From an uncultured Flavobacterium sp. (GTDB lineage Bacteria > Bacteroidota > Bacteroidia > Flavobacteriales > Flavobacteriaceae), in NCBI RefSeq assembly GCF_946478785.1, contig NZ_CAMLDD010000037.1:1-34041 (forward strand): DNA of 34,041 bases, written 5' to 3'. The position numbers and the translations under genes were made by a program. Of the stretch, positions 1 to 7,843 are shown one piece after another; positions within the stretch are counted from its first letter, which is position 1, and each line of letters opens with the position of its first letter. The notes under the pieces were generated by a model, which was not told where the DNA came from, did not search any database, and saw nothing but the letters and a program-made list of their open reading frames with translations.

Positions 1-20
1 TTGTCTTTTGAGTAACGTGA

Positions 21-45
21 TACCTCGAGGCTCTGCCTCGGGGTA
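21..45. repeat. REP-like perfect hairpin
   Basis: An 11-bp stem with a 3-nt loop (TCT at 32-34). The arms are TACCTCGAGGC (21-31) and GCCTCGGGGTA (35-45), with one G-T pair. It is GC-rich in an AT-rich background and is not followed by a T-run, so it is a poor intrinsic terminator. It lies 18 bases before the molybdenum hydroxylase start. Short GC-rich palindromes like this are typical of REP elements, which are mobilised by RAYT transposases; that identity is inferred from shape only. A reading frame closes with TAA at 13-15, so an upstream gene could end just before it. Confidence 0.55.
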
Positions 46-63
46 ATTCATTTGATTATCCTG

Positions 64-2226
64 ATGACTAAAAATAACAATATAGATGCTACAAGACGAA
101 ACTTTCTAAAACTTACCGGATTGGGAGGGGCAGCACTTTGTCTTGGTTTTTACTTTCCAGCAAATGGAGCGCCAGTACTTGTAAGGCCTTCAGAAATCAC
201 TGAGTCAGAAATTGAATTATGCCCGTGGATTATTATCAATCCGTCAGGAAAAGTAACTATTGTCAATCACAGAGCAGAGATGGGTCAGGGCTCTTATCAG
301 TCGGTGCCGCAAATTGTAGCTGAAGAACTTGAAGTTGACATGAAAGACATCAATGTTATTTTTGCAATTGGTAACGAAAAAAAATATGGCGGGCAAATTA
401 CAGGAGGAAGCTCAACAATTCGTTCTGCGTATAAAAAACTACTAAAATTAAGTGCCGGCGCACGTGAAATGCTTATTGCTGCTGCAGCTACAAAATGGAA
501 TGTTTCTGTTTCTGATTGTTATGCAGAATCCGGACATGTTATTCATAAACCATCAGGAAAAAAATTACATTATGGTGAACTTGCGGAAGCTGCCTCAAAA
601 CTGGAAGTACCAAAAGAACCAAAACTGAAGAAAATTTCTGAATATAAATTAATTAGAAAACCTCTAAAAAGAATTGACACACCGCTTAAAACCAATGGTG
701 AATTAATTTTCGGACTTGATAAAAGAATTCCCGGAATGTTATTTGCCTCTGTGGAACGTGATCCCCGCTATTTTGGAAAAGTTAAAAGTTTTGATCCAAC
801 CGCTGCCTTAAAAGTTCCGGGCGTGAAACGCGTTTTTAAAGTAAAAATGGGGTATTACGAACACATGCGTGAAGGTGTTGCCGTAGTCGCTACTTCAACC
901 TGGGCTGCTCTTGAGGGTAGAAAGCAATTAATAGTAGAGTGGGACAGCAGCGGTTTTAAACACTGGAGTACGCCTGAGATATTTGAAACCCAAAACAATC
1001 TTCTCAATACAGAAGAAGGGATGACTCTTAAAACGCAAGGGAATCCTTCTGAAATGTTATCCAAAGCAGCAAAAAAAATAGATGTTGTTTATCAAACTCC
1101 GTATCAATCACATGTTGCTATGGAGCCTATCAATTGCATTGCACATCATAAAGGGGACTCAATTGAAATTTGGGGGCCAATACAAGCACCTGGCTGGGTT
1201 CAGGATTATGTGAGTAAACAATTTGGCATAGTCAAAGAAAAAGTTATAGTTAATATGACTTTTCTTGGAGGCGGTTTTGGGCGTAAAGCCATGAATGATT
1301 ATCCGTACGAAGCAGTTGCAGTTTCAAAAGAATTAGGCGGTCCCGTTCAGGTAATCTGGACACGTGAGGACGATGCGACTTTAGGACCTTTTCGTCCGGG
1401 TATGTCTTATCGCTGTGAAGGAACTATTGCAAACGGAAAAATTGACGCATTGAAATTCAGAATGGCAGGTCAAAATAATGGTCACTGGAGTGGAGGTTCG
1501 AAGACAAAGCCTAATGGAAGCACAAGTGAAGGATTTTTAAAGCCTTATTATGAAAGTATCAGAAATTTAAGTATTTCTGATGTTCTTTTTGAAACTACGA
1601 TTCCAACTAGTTTTTGGAGGTCCGTATATGCTTCTACAAACGGATTTGCCTACGAAAGTTTTATTGATGAAATGGCGAATGAAGCAGGAAAAGATCCATT
1701 GGAATTTCGTCGCGAACATTTGCAGGAAGAGCGCTGTCAAAAGTTAATTGATAAAATGGAAGAGGTTTCAGGCTGGAAAAAGCGTAAAAAAAACGAAGGA
1801 TACGGCGTCGCTATTACAGAATGTTTCAACTCGACAGTAGGGCAGGTTGTAAAAGTTTCTAAAAATCCTGATGGTGGTGTAAAAATAGATAAAGTCTGGG
1901 CTGTAATGGATTGTGGCTGGTATGTGAATCCGGATATTATTCAGGCTCAGGTTGAAGGTTCCATTGTCATGGGATTGGGTGCTGCAACGACACATCAGAT
2001 TACATTTAAAGACAATGTGGTAGAGCAGCATAATTTTTATGATTATCCAATGCCGCGTATTAATGAAATTCCATCCATAGAAGTATTCATCATAGACAAT
2101 GAAGAAGATGCGGGCGGAGTTGGCGAACCGGCACTTCCGCCTTTTGCGCCGGCACTAACTAATGCTATTTTTGATTTGACCGGCAAACGAATCAGAACTT
2201 TACCTTTTAGCCTTGGAGCAGTTTAA
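64..2226 (+). CDS. Molybdenum hydroxylase large (molybdopterin-binding) subunit, xanthine dehydrogenase / IorB-like family
   Basis: Predicted catalytic subunit of a xanthine oxidase-family hydroxylase, of the type seen in isoquinoline 1-oxidoreductase beta subunit and related aldehyde or N-heterocycle oxidoreductases. The protein is 720 residues, the usual length. I place the start at ATG 64 rather than the in-frame TTG at 52, because the twin-arginine signal RRNFLKL (R11-R12) followed by a hydrophobic stretch then sits at the normal distance from the N-terminus. Export by Tat as a folded cofactor-loaded protein is therefore likely. Visible family motifs include a glycine-rich loop FLGGGFGRKA in the middle and the C-terminal GGVGEP, whose Glu (about residue 688) matches the catalytic glutamate of the family. 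The substrate cannot be read from sequence. The partner [2Fe-2S] subunit is not in the window and may lie just to the left. XdhC and MocA-like genes follow on the same strand. Confidence 0.9.
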   Translation: MTKNNNIDATRRNFLKLTGLGGAALCLGFYFPANGAPVLVRPSEITESEIELCPWIIINPSGKVTIVNHRAEMGQGSYQSVPQIVAEELEVDMKDINVIFAIGNEKKYGGQITGGSSTIRSAYKKLLKLSAGAREMLIAAAATKWNVSVSDCYAESGHVIHKPSGKKLHYGELAEAASKLEVPKEPKLKKISEYKLIRKPLKRIDTPLKTNGELIFGLDKRIPGMLFASVERDPRYFGKVKSFDPTAALKVPGVKRVFKVKMGYYEHMREGVAVVATSTWAALEGRKQLIVEWDSSGFKHWSTPEIFETQNNLLNTEEGMTLKTQGNPSEMLSKAAKKIDVVYQTPYQSHVAMEPINCIAHHKGDSIEIWGPIQAPGWVQDYVSKQFGIVKEKVIVNMTFLGGGFGRKAMNDYPYEAVAVSKELGGPVQVIWTREDDATLGPFRPGMSYRCEGTIANGKIDALKFRMAGQNNGHWSGGSKTKPNGSTSEGFLKPYYESIRNLSISDVLFETTIPTSFWRSVYASTNGFAYESFIDEMANEAGKDPLEFRREHLQEERCQKLIDKMEEVSGWKKRKKNEGYGVAITECFNSTVGQVVKVSKNPDGGVKIDKVWAVMDCGWYVNPDIIQAQVEGSIVMGLGAATTHQITFKDNVVEQHNFYDYPMPRINEIPSIEVFIIDNEEDAGGVGEPALPPFAPALTNAIFDLTGKRIRTLPFSLGAV

Positions 2227-2362
2227 TTCATGAAATCAAAAGAGATTTAAGATTTTAAATGATGAATTGTTTTACTTTAAACAAATGAATATATTATATT
2301 GTGATCCAATTAATTACAAAATAAAAAAATGCAGAAAAATTATTTAAAAAAGGATTAATAAT

Positions 2363-3370
2363 ATGATGCACGAATTATTAAAATTAAAAGAATCGTACAT
2401 TTTAGCCCAAAAAAAGGGTCTTAAAAGCATTATGGCGACCGTTGTAGCTATTGAAGGCTCTTCGTACAGAAGACCGGGTGTTCGTATGCTTGTTTTTGAA
2501 AATAATACAATGGTTGGGGCTGTAAGCGGAGGCTGTGTTGAAAATGAAATCCTCAAACAATCTCAGTCGGTTTTATTAGATAATAAAGCAAAAATCATGG
2601 TTTATGATGGAAGGTACCGACTAGGATGCGAAGGTATTTTGTATATTCTTTTGGAACCTTTTTCTCCTGATGCAGCAGTTTGGGATGCATTAGAAACTGT
2701 TTTACAGAAGAGACAAACATTAGAAATAGCTTCATTTTATACCAAAACAGAATGGATTCAGTCAGGTATAGGTTCTGAGTTTCATTTTGAAAGAAAGATT
2801 TTTGCTTTTTCTAATGTTCAATTAGATAAATCATTATCTACCTATACACAAACATTAAAGCCACGTTTTCATTTAATTATCATTGGATCAGAGCATGATG
2901 CTGTTCAATTATGTCAATTTGCCTCCTTAACGGGCTGGGAAGTTACAATTGTGGCATCCGTAAAAGACCCCAGGACGATTGCTGATTTTCCGGGATCAAA
3001 CCAGGTTTTACATTTACTGCCCGAAGAAATTGGTTCTCTTTCTATTGACAGTGAAACCGCTGTCATTTTAATGACTCACAGTTATTCAACCGATTTAAAA
3101 TTCCTTATCGCATTAAAAAATGCACAACCGGCCTATCTTGGACTTCTTGGTCCGGTTAAGAGAAGAAAGCAAATCTTAAACGATTTTTTTGAATTTACTG
3201 ATTCTTATAATGAAGGTCTGCTGGATGTAGCGTATGGACCGTCAGGAATTAGTATTGGAGCAGAAACCCCTCAGGAAATTGCTATCAGTATTATTGCTGA
3301 AATACTCTCTGTAGTACGGAAAGAGGAGCCCATATCTTTAAAGTATAAAATTAATGCTATTCATTCATAA
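2363..3370 (+). CDS. XdhC/CoxI family molybdenum cofactor maturation protein
   Basis: Predicted maturation factor that binds molybdenum cofactor and supports its sulfuration and insertion into xanthine dehydrogenase-family enzymes. The protein is 335 residues. The N-terminal XdhC-CoxI domain (about 12-75) shows EGSSYRRPGVRM (31-42) and VSGGCVENE (54-62), both diagnostic. The C-terminal half (about 165-315) has the alternating hydrophobic pattern of the Rossmann-like XdhC C-terminal domain, ending with AYGPSGISIGAETPQEIAISI-type sequence. The start at 2363 is followed by a second ATG at 2366; an AAGGA-like ribosome site lies about 10 bases upstream. The gap to the hydroxylase gene is 136 bases and the gap to the next gene is only 17. 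It almost certainly serves the hydroxylase encoded upstream. Confidence 0.9.
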   Translation: MMHELLKLKESYILAQKKGLKSIMATVVAIEGSSYRRPGVRMLVFENNTMVGAVSGGCVENEILKQSQSVLLDNKAKIMVYDGRYRLGCEGILYILLEPFSPDAAVWDALETVLQKRQTLEIASFYTKTEWIQSGIGSEFHFERKIFAFSNVQLDKSLSTYTQTLKPRFHLIIIGSEHDAVQLCQFASLTGWEVTIVASVKDPRTIADFPGSNQVLHLLPEEIGSLSIDSETAVILMTHSYSTDLKFLIALKNAQPAYLGLLGPVKRRKQILNDFFEFTDSYNEGLLDVAYGPSGISIGAETPQEIAISIIAEILSVVRKEEPISLKYKINAIHS

Positions 3371-3387
3371 ATCACTACAGGAAAGTA

Positions 3388-3993
3388 ATGAATCACATTG
3401 CAATCGTAATATTAGCTGCAGGAAACGCCAAAAGAATGGGGCAATCCAAACAATTGCTGCCTTGGGGAAATTCGACTTTATTAGGCATTGCAATTGAAAC
3501 TATTTTGGCAGCTGACGCCACTATTTTTTGTGTAGTTCTGGGAGCGTACCAAAATGAAATTGAAAAAAAAACAGATTTGTCAAAAACTATTGTCTTTATT
3601 AATAAGAACTGGCAACAGGGAATAGGCAGTTCTATAGCCTTAACAACTGCAGAAATAGATAAGCAATATCCTCATATAAATGCCATTCTGTTTGTACTAG
3701 CCGATCAGCCTTTTATTAGCAGCCTTCATTTAAATACCCTGATACAATCCCATAATAATGAGAAAGAAGCAATTATTGTGACCAAAAAAAAGGATTACAG
3801 AGGAGTGCCGGTTTTATTTCCGAAAAAATTCTTCTCTGATCTTATGTTATTATCCAATGATGAAGGAGCTAAACAAATTATCAATAGAAATAAGGATCAA
3901 GTAAGGGAAATTGTAACTCAGGACGACACAGCAGATATAGATACTTTCGAGTCTTATACTGCATTATATAAAAATTTTAAAAGTAAAGATTAA
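3388..3993 (+). CDS. MobA/MocA-like nucleotidyltransferase, probable molybdenum cofactor cytidylyltransferase
   Basis: Predicted enzyme that attaches a nucleotide to molybdopterin, probably CMP from CTP to make molybdopterin cytosine dinucleotide. The 201-residue protein starts with the nucleotide-binding signature LAAGNAKRMGQSKQLLPW (9-26), has a metal-binding ADQP (Asp106) and a YRGVPVLFPKKFF stretch typical of the NTP_transf_3 fold. The LAAG form, the LLPW ending and the location next to xdhC favour the cytidylyl enzyme MocA over the GTP-specific MobA, which usually has LAGG; this is an inference. It follows xdhC after 17 bases and is probably co-transcribed. A GlmU- or IspD-like role is unlikely because of size and context. 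Confidence 0.82.
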   Translation: MNHIAIVILAAGNAKRMGQSKQLLPWGNSTLLGIAIETILAADATIFCVVLGAYQNEIEKKTDLSKTIVFINKNWQQGIGSSIALTTAEIDKQYPHINAILFVLADQPFISSLHLNTLIQSHNNEKEAIIVTKKKDYRGVPVLFPKKFFSDLMLLSNDEGAKQIINRNKDQVREIVTQDDTADIDTFESYTALYKNFKSKD

Positions 3994-4325
3994 TGATATC
4001 TCGGAAGCTCTTTAATTTTGGAGTTCGACTAGTTGTTAATGGTTTATTCTGAGACGGTAACTCTTAAATATTTGTTGCAATTAGAATACTGAAAGTTTAA
4101 ACAGTAATAAAGATCTTAAAAATTTGTAATAATTTATTTCTTTTTTGCAGAAGGCCTTTAATATAATTGGCTGTAACTATTTTAAAATCTTGAATTTAAG
4201 TTGTTTTTCATTTTTTTTATAAAAGTTTAAGAAGTAAAAAACAACTATGAGTTGATTTTTATAGATTTGTAAAATCTGTGTCTTCCAAAAATACCTGGAA
4301 AAAACAACTATAAAAATTTAAGACA
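3994..4325. other. Intergenic region with a 13-nt direct repeat
   Basis: A 332-base AT-rich gap without a credible gene. It contains a 13-nt direct repeat AAAAAACAACTAT at 4236-4248 and 4299-4311, the second copy ending 14 bases before the start codon at 4326. A TAGATTTG at 4262-4269 matches the Bacteroidota -7 consensus TAnnTTTG and could be the promoter of the next gene, but I see no TTG at the proper distance upstream. I see no strong terminator for the molybdenum operon. Confidence 0.5.
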
Positions 4326-4985
4326 ATGAAATATGTTACTTCTACATTTTTATTTTTAATATTAATCTGTTCCAATTCGTACTCGCAATTGAGTTCAGAC
4401 AAAATATTCGAAAGCTTTAAACAGGGAGAACGTACAAATTGCTCATCGATTGCATTTATTAAGGCTTCTTTAAATGTTTATGGATTAGACAACCTTTTCA
4501 TAACTGAAAAAATAAGCGACAGTTTTCAAAAAATAACACTAAAAAATAATGCTTCATTTGATCTGAATAATGATGAAATAAAGAAAGCTAAAGAATCCGC
4601 AGGTTTTGTATTTATAAAAGAAAATTGTGAGAGCGAAACAATAACAGAGTATGCAGTATTGACGTATGCAGTAATGGCAAAATATAAGCAAATCATTGAC
4701 AAGGAAGAAACTTTTGATAAAGCATTAGAAGACTTAGAAGATGGTGAAGTTTATACCCCAACAATTTATAAATATTTAGGGTTTGAACCAGGAAAGCAAA
4801 TACAAAAATTAAAACGACAATCAGGAAGTGAATTTTGTGGCGTTGTTGCATGGTCAACAGCACATGCTGTTTTTGTTTGTGAAGAGTTTATGGACTATTA
4901 TGGCAACAAAAAAAGCATATGGGCAAAATATCCAGGACGTTTTAGAATAATCAATTCAGAAGAAGGAATGAAAAACAACCTCTGA
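4326..4985 (+). CDS. Secreted protein of unknown function, possibly papain-fold
   Basis: I do not recognise the family. The 219-residue protein begins with a signal peptide (hydrophobic residues 8-16, likely cleavage after SYSQ, about residue 21), so the mature form should be periplasmic or outside the cell. Two features suggest a papain-like cysteine peptidase fold: a conserved-looking Cys39 in TNCSSIAFIKASLNVYG at the start of a predicted helix, and His180 in WSTAHAVFV within a beta-rich C-terminal part, followed by Asp190 and Asn194 in FMDYYGNK. That is the Cys, His, Asp/Asn order of the papain clan. Other cysteines are at 101, 171 and 185. This is pattern reading only. The gene stands alone between 332- and 194-base gaps. 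Confidence 0.7.
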   Translation: MKYVTSTFLFLILICSNSYSQLSSDKIFESFKQGERTNCSSIAFIKASLNVYGLDNLFITEKISDSFQKITLKNNASFDLNNDEIKKAKESAGFVFIKENCESETITEYAVLTYAVMAKYKQIIDKEETFDKALEDLEDGEVYTPTIYKYLGFEPGKQIQKLKRQSGSEFCGVVAWSTAHAVFVCEEFMDYYGNKKSIWAKYPGRFRIINSEEGMKNNL

Positions 4986-5141
4986 TATATTTATTTAAAA
5001 AACAGCATAATAGCTCAGTCAATGGAATTACATTAAAATAATTCTTTATTTCTGCAGAAGCTAACAGAATGAATTATAACTAAATTATTAAAAGATAAAA
5101 AAAAGAAATCAATAAAGTTATAATTTAAATTAATTTTTATT

Positions 5142-5149
5142 TACTTTTG
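5142..5149 (+). promoter_or_regulatory. Putative -7 element for the secreted 148-residue protein
   Basis: TACTTTTG matches the Bacteroidota -7 consensus TAnnTTTG and lies 30 bases before the start codon at 5180. No TTG (-33) is found 17-23 bases upstream, so the promoter is only half supported. Confidence 0.35.
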
Positions 5150-5179
5150 TTTCATTAACAACCAATTACATTCACACAA

Positions 5180-5626
5180 ATGAAGAGCAAAATTATTTTA
5201 TTCAGTATCCTTTTTTTTCTTACTACCGGTGCTATTTCTGCACAGGCTAAAAATGCTCCAAGAAGTATCATAAGTACAACAGCTCTAATCCGAAAATATC
5301 ATGATCAAAAAGAATTGAGTGGTATGCAAAAAGGAGAACTTTTGGAATTATACATCGAGCGTATTAAAGTTTTAGTAAAAACTCTCCCATACATCGCTTT
5401 GGTTACTAAACCAGGTGTTACAATGGCAGACTTAGGTATTCCAGACGATAATGATCACAAAAAAATATTAGATAATCAAGCAGTTGGCACTACAACTTTC
5501 CTGGATACTACAGTGGAGTTTCAAAGAAAAATGATGCCTTATTCAGATAAGTCAAACTTGATAGCTGCAATTTTATTTTACGAAGGAACATTAAAATCAT
5601 TACACGAATTCAACGATTTAATGTAA
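5180..5626 (+). CDS. Small secreted protein of unknown function
   Basis: A 148-residue protein that I cannot assign to a family. It opens with a clear Sec signal peptide (hydrophobic residues 5-16, probable cleavage after ISAQA, about residue 22). The mature part of about 125 residues looks largely helical, with no cysteines, no transmembrane segment and no recognisable catalytic motif. Periplasmic location is the simplest reading. It is monocistronic: a -7-like motif lies upstream and a strong bidirectional terminator lies 63 bases downstream, separating it from the convergent polyketide operon. Confidence 0.75.
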   Translation: MKSKIILFSILFFLTTGAISAQAKNAPRSIISTTALIRKYHDQKELSGMQKGELLELYIERIKVLVKTLPYIALVTKPGVTMADLGIPDDNDHKKILDNQAVGTTTFLDTTVEFQRKMMPYSDKSNLIAAILFYEGTLKSLHEFNDLM

Positions 5627-5688
5627 TATTTCAATTCAGAGAGCTTAATTAACCTGTTAATTAAAAATAAACTGAACATTCGTAAGAA

Positions 5689-5734
5689 GTAAAAAAACGC
5701 CCATTTCATTTTTATGAAAAGGGCGTTTTTTTAC
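5689..5734. terminator. Bidirectional intrinsic terminator
   Basis: A perfect 14-bp stem: GTAAAAAAACGCCC (5689-5702) and GGGCGTTTTTTTAC (5721-5734), with an 18-base loop. Each strand gives a GC core followed by a T-run. It sits between the convergent ends of the 148-residue secreted protein gene and the phosphopantetheinyl transferase gene and should terminate both. Confidence 0.9.
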
Positions 5735-5818
5735 TTATATTTTAAATCTTTTATTCAAAAAAAGAATTAACTTCTACTTATTATTCGTACTTAAAAATTA
5801 ATCCAAATGAATTATTGT

Positions 5819-6316
5819 TTAAATGATAGTAACTACTTTTTCAAATCGGCCATGATGGCTAATTGATACCTGTTTTATTATGTTTGGCAAGTTATTCAAA
5901 TAAGGTATTCCATATTGGTCTTTAAGAATTCCGCTGTTTTCAATTTCAACAACTTTATTCAGATCATTAATGTAGCTAACAGCAATAGTATGTATGCCAT
6001 CATTTAAAATGGCGGTTTTGGTATAATAAACATTTTCTTCACAAGTTACTTGTCCTAAAATATAATCATTACTTTTGGATACAACTTTACAAATCAGTTT
6101 TTTAGGAATGTATTCTCTTCGTTTTGTTTGTCTGTTGTAAATTTTATAAGCCGCTTCTTTCATACTCCAAAATAACCATATCGCAATTTCAGGATCTGAA
6201 TCCTGTTTTATAAGCAGCTGTTCATCATCGGTAAATAATTTTTCCAGAAAACCTTTACGCTTCCAATTGCTTTCCTGACGCGACTGTAACAGGTCTACCA
6301 CGTCATTTCCTATCAT
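5819..6316 (-). CDS. 4'-phosphopantetheinyl transferase superfamily protein
   Basis: Predicted to transfer the phosphopantetheine arm of CoA onto the serine of an acyl carrier protein. The protein is 165 residues, between AcpS and Sfp sizes. It shows the two family signatures: GNDVVDL near the N-terminus (residues 3-9, with the Mg-binding Asp5) and FWSMKEAAYK (49-58), where Glu54 and Lys58 correspond to the metal and substrate residues. The start codon overlaps the stop of the acyl carrier protein gene by 4 nt (ATGA), which settles the start and indicates translational coupling. As the last gene of the operon it is best read as the dedicated activator of that carrier protein. Confidence 0.9.
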   Translation of the reverse strand: MIGNDVVDLLQSRQESNWKRKGFLEKLFTDDEQLLIKQDSDPEIAIWLFWSMKEAAYKIYNRQTKRREYIPKKLICKVVSKSNDYILGQVTCEENVYYTKTAILNDGIHTIAVSYINDLNKVVEIENSGILKDQYGIPYLNNLPNIIKQVSISHHGRFEKVVTII

Positions 6317-6567
6317 TTTGCTGCTAGTTTAGTTGCTATGATTTCTACTGCAGTTTTAACATCGAGCATTCTTTCCATATCAGTATTATCAATGACAACA
6401 TCAAAGTTTTCTTCGATATCCAGTACAATATCTACAAGATTAGCCGAATTAATACCAAGATCATTAATAAAATCGGTATCCTCTGTAAGGTTGTCGTAAG
6501 CATCAGTATTTGCTGTGTAAGGCTTAATGATTACTTTTAATTTTGCAATAAGTTCTTCTTTGTTCAT
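6313..6567 (-). CDS. Acyl carrier protein
   Basis: An 84-residue carrier protein expected to hold the growing acyl chain on a phosphopantetheine arm. I take the start at 6567 (MNKEELIAKL), one base after the stop of the ketosynthase gene, rather than an upstream in-frame ATG at 6603 inside that gene. The attachment site is Ser41 in DLGINSANLVD. The usual motif is DSL; here the residue before Ser is Asn and the one after is Ala, which suggests a specialised carrier distinct from the housekeeping AcpP. The acidic helix II, with VLDIEENFDV after the serine, is typical. It lies between the ketosynthase and phosphopantetheinyl transferase genes. Confidence 0.92.
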   Translation of the reverse strand: MNKEELIAKLKVIIKPYTANTDAYDNLTEDTDFINDLGINSANLVDIVLDIEENFDVVIDNTDMERMLDVKTAVEIIATKLAAK

Positions 6568-6568
6568 A

Positions 6569-7843
6569 TTAATTTTTATATTTTTTAAATAATATACAGG
6601 CATTTACATCTCCAAAACCAAAGCTGGCTTTGGCAATTATATTCAAATCTATATTAAAGGTTTTAAAAGGCACTTTTGAAGAATCAATAAGAGCTGTAAT
6701 TTCAGGATGAAGATCTTCGCAGTTTGTATTTCCGAATAAAAAACCTTCATGAAGCTGCAGGACCGCAGCCACGCTTTCAATGCTTCCGGCCGCACTAAGG
6801 CAATGACCGGTCATGCTTTTAAGGGAATTTATATACGGAAAATCATTCCCCTTTCGGTTTAATGCCTTAGTCCAGTTCTCGATTTCAAGGCTATCTTTTG
6901 TCGTGGCTGTAAGATGACCGTTTATGGCATCAATATCAGCTGATGAAATTCCTGAACTATGAATAGCATCCGTGATGCATCGCTGTACTGCAGTACTATT
7001 TGGTGCCGTCATGCTTCCGGTACCGCGTTGACCGCCTGAGTTTACATTTCCGCCTAAAATTTCGGCATAAATAGTGGCACCACGTTCTAAAGCAGTATCC
7101 AAATCCTCAAGAACTAAAGCCCCGGCACCGCTTCCCGGTACGAATCCGGCTGCGGTTGCACTCATAGGACGTGATCCAAGTTCAGGATTTTCGTTGTACT
7201 TAGAACTGCATACCCGAAGTGCATCAAATCCAGCCCAAATATACGGACCACTATCTCCTGTACTTCCTGCTAATATGCGTTTTGCCTGTCCGGATTTTAT
7301 TCGGTCATACGCCATTATAAGAGCTTCTGTACCTGTTGAACATGCCGAAGAATTGGTAGTCACCTGATTCCCAAGGCCGAGTTTACCTCCAAGATAAGCA
7401 CTTATACCGCTGTTCATGGTTTGAGCAACGACAGTACTCCCTAATTTACGGGTTTGCAATTCGTCGATTTTATAAATGCTTTCGCGGAATTTATCTATGC
7501 CGGAGGTTCCTGATCCAAAAATAGTTCCGCTTTCCCAATCCGGTTCCTCTTTAATTTCTACTGGCAATCCGGAGATTTTCCAGGCTTCTATACCAGCAAT
7601 AACGCCATATAGAATACCGGTGCTATTGAATCCGCGAAGCTCCAGATCAGTAAAATATTGTGATTTAAGATCATCAGTAATTACGGGTTTTCCTGCTATC
7701 TGACAGGAAAATTGCAGCTCTTGTAATTGTGCATCATGCCTTATGCCTGATAATCCGTTTTTTATGGCGTGGGTAAACGCAGGAATTCCAACCCCGTTTG
7801 GAGCTGCTACGCCAAGACCTGTTATTACAACCCTTTTACTCAT
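6569..7843 (-). CDS. Beta-ketoacyl-ACP synthase (KAS II/FabF-like)
   Basis: Predicted condensing enzyme that elongates an ACP-bound acyl chain with malonyl units. The protein is 424 residues, the normal length for the family. It starts with MSKRVVITGLGVAAPNG. The catalytic triad is visible: Cys168 in SSACSTG, His310 in NGHLTATTKDS and His347 in TGHCLSAAG, with Lys342 in LKSMTGH. The spacing fits FabF (Cys163, His303, His340). The motif around the first histidine departs from the common NAHGTST and the Ala-Gly in AAG is preceded by Ser rather than Gly, which marks a secondary-metabolism subgroup. Its ATG overlaps the stop of the dehydratase gene (ATGA). The cysteine is present, so this is an active condensing enzyme rather than a chain-length factor. 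Confidence 0.92.
   Translation of the reverse strand: MSKRVVITGLGVAAPNGVGIPAFTHAIKNGLSGIRHDAQLQELQFSCQIAGKPVITDDLKSQYFTDLELRGFNSTGILYGVIAGIEAWKISGLPVEIKEEPDWESGTIFGSGTSGIDKFRESIYKIDELQTRKLGSTVVAQTMNSGISAYLGGKLGLGNQVTTNSSACSTGTEALIMAYDRIKSGQAKRILAGSTGDSGPYIWAGFDALRVCSSKYNENPELGSRPMSATAAGFVPGSGAGALVLEDLDTALERGATIYAEILGGNVNSGGQRGTGSMTAPNSTAVQRCITDAIHSSGISSADIDAINGHLTATTKDSLEIENWTKALNRKGNDFPYINSLKSMTGHCLSAAGSIESVAAVLQLHEGFLFGNTNCEDLHPEITALIDSSKVPFKTFNIDLNIIAKASFGFGDVNACILFKKYKN

Noticed and set aside
6568..6603. Upstream ATG at 6603 for the acyl carrier protein
   Set aside because: It lies inside the ketosynthase gene and adds a 12-residue extension absent from carrier proteins; ATG 6567 fits the normal length and follows the ketosynthase stop by one base.
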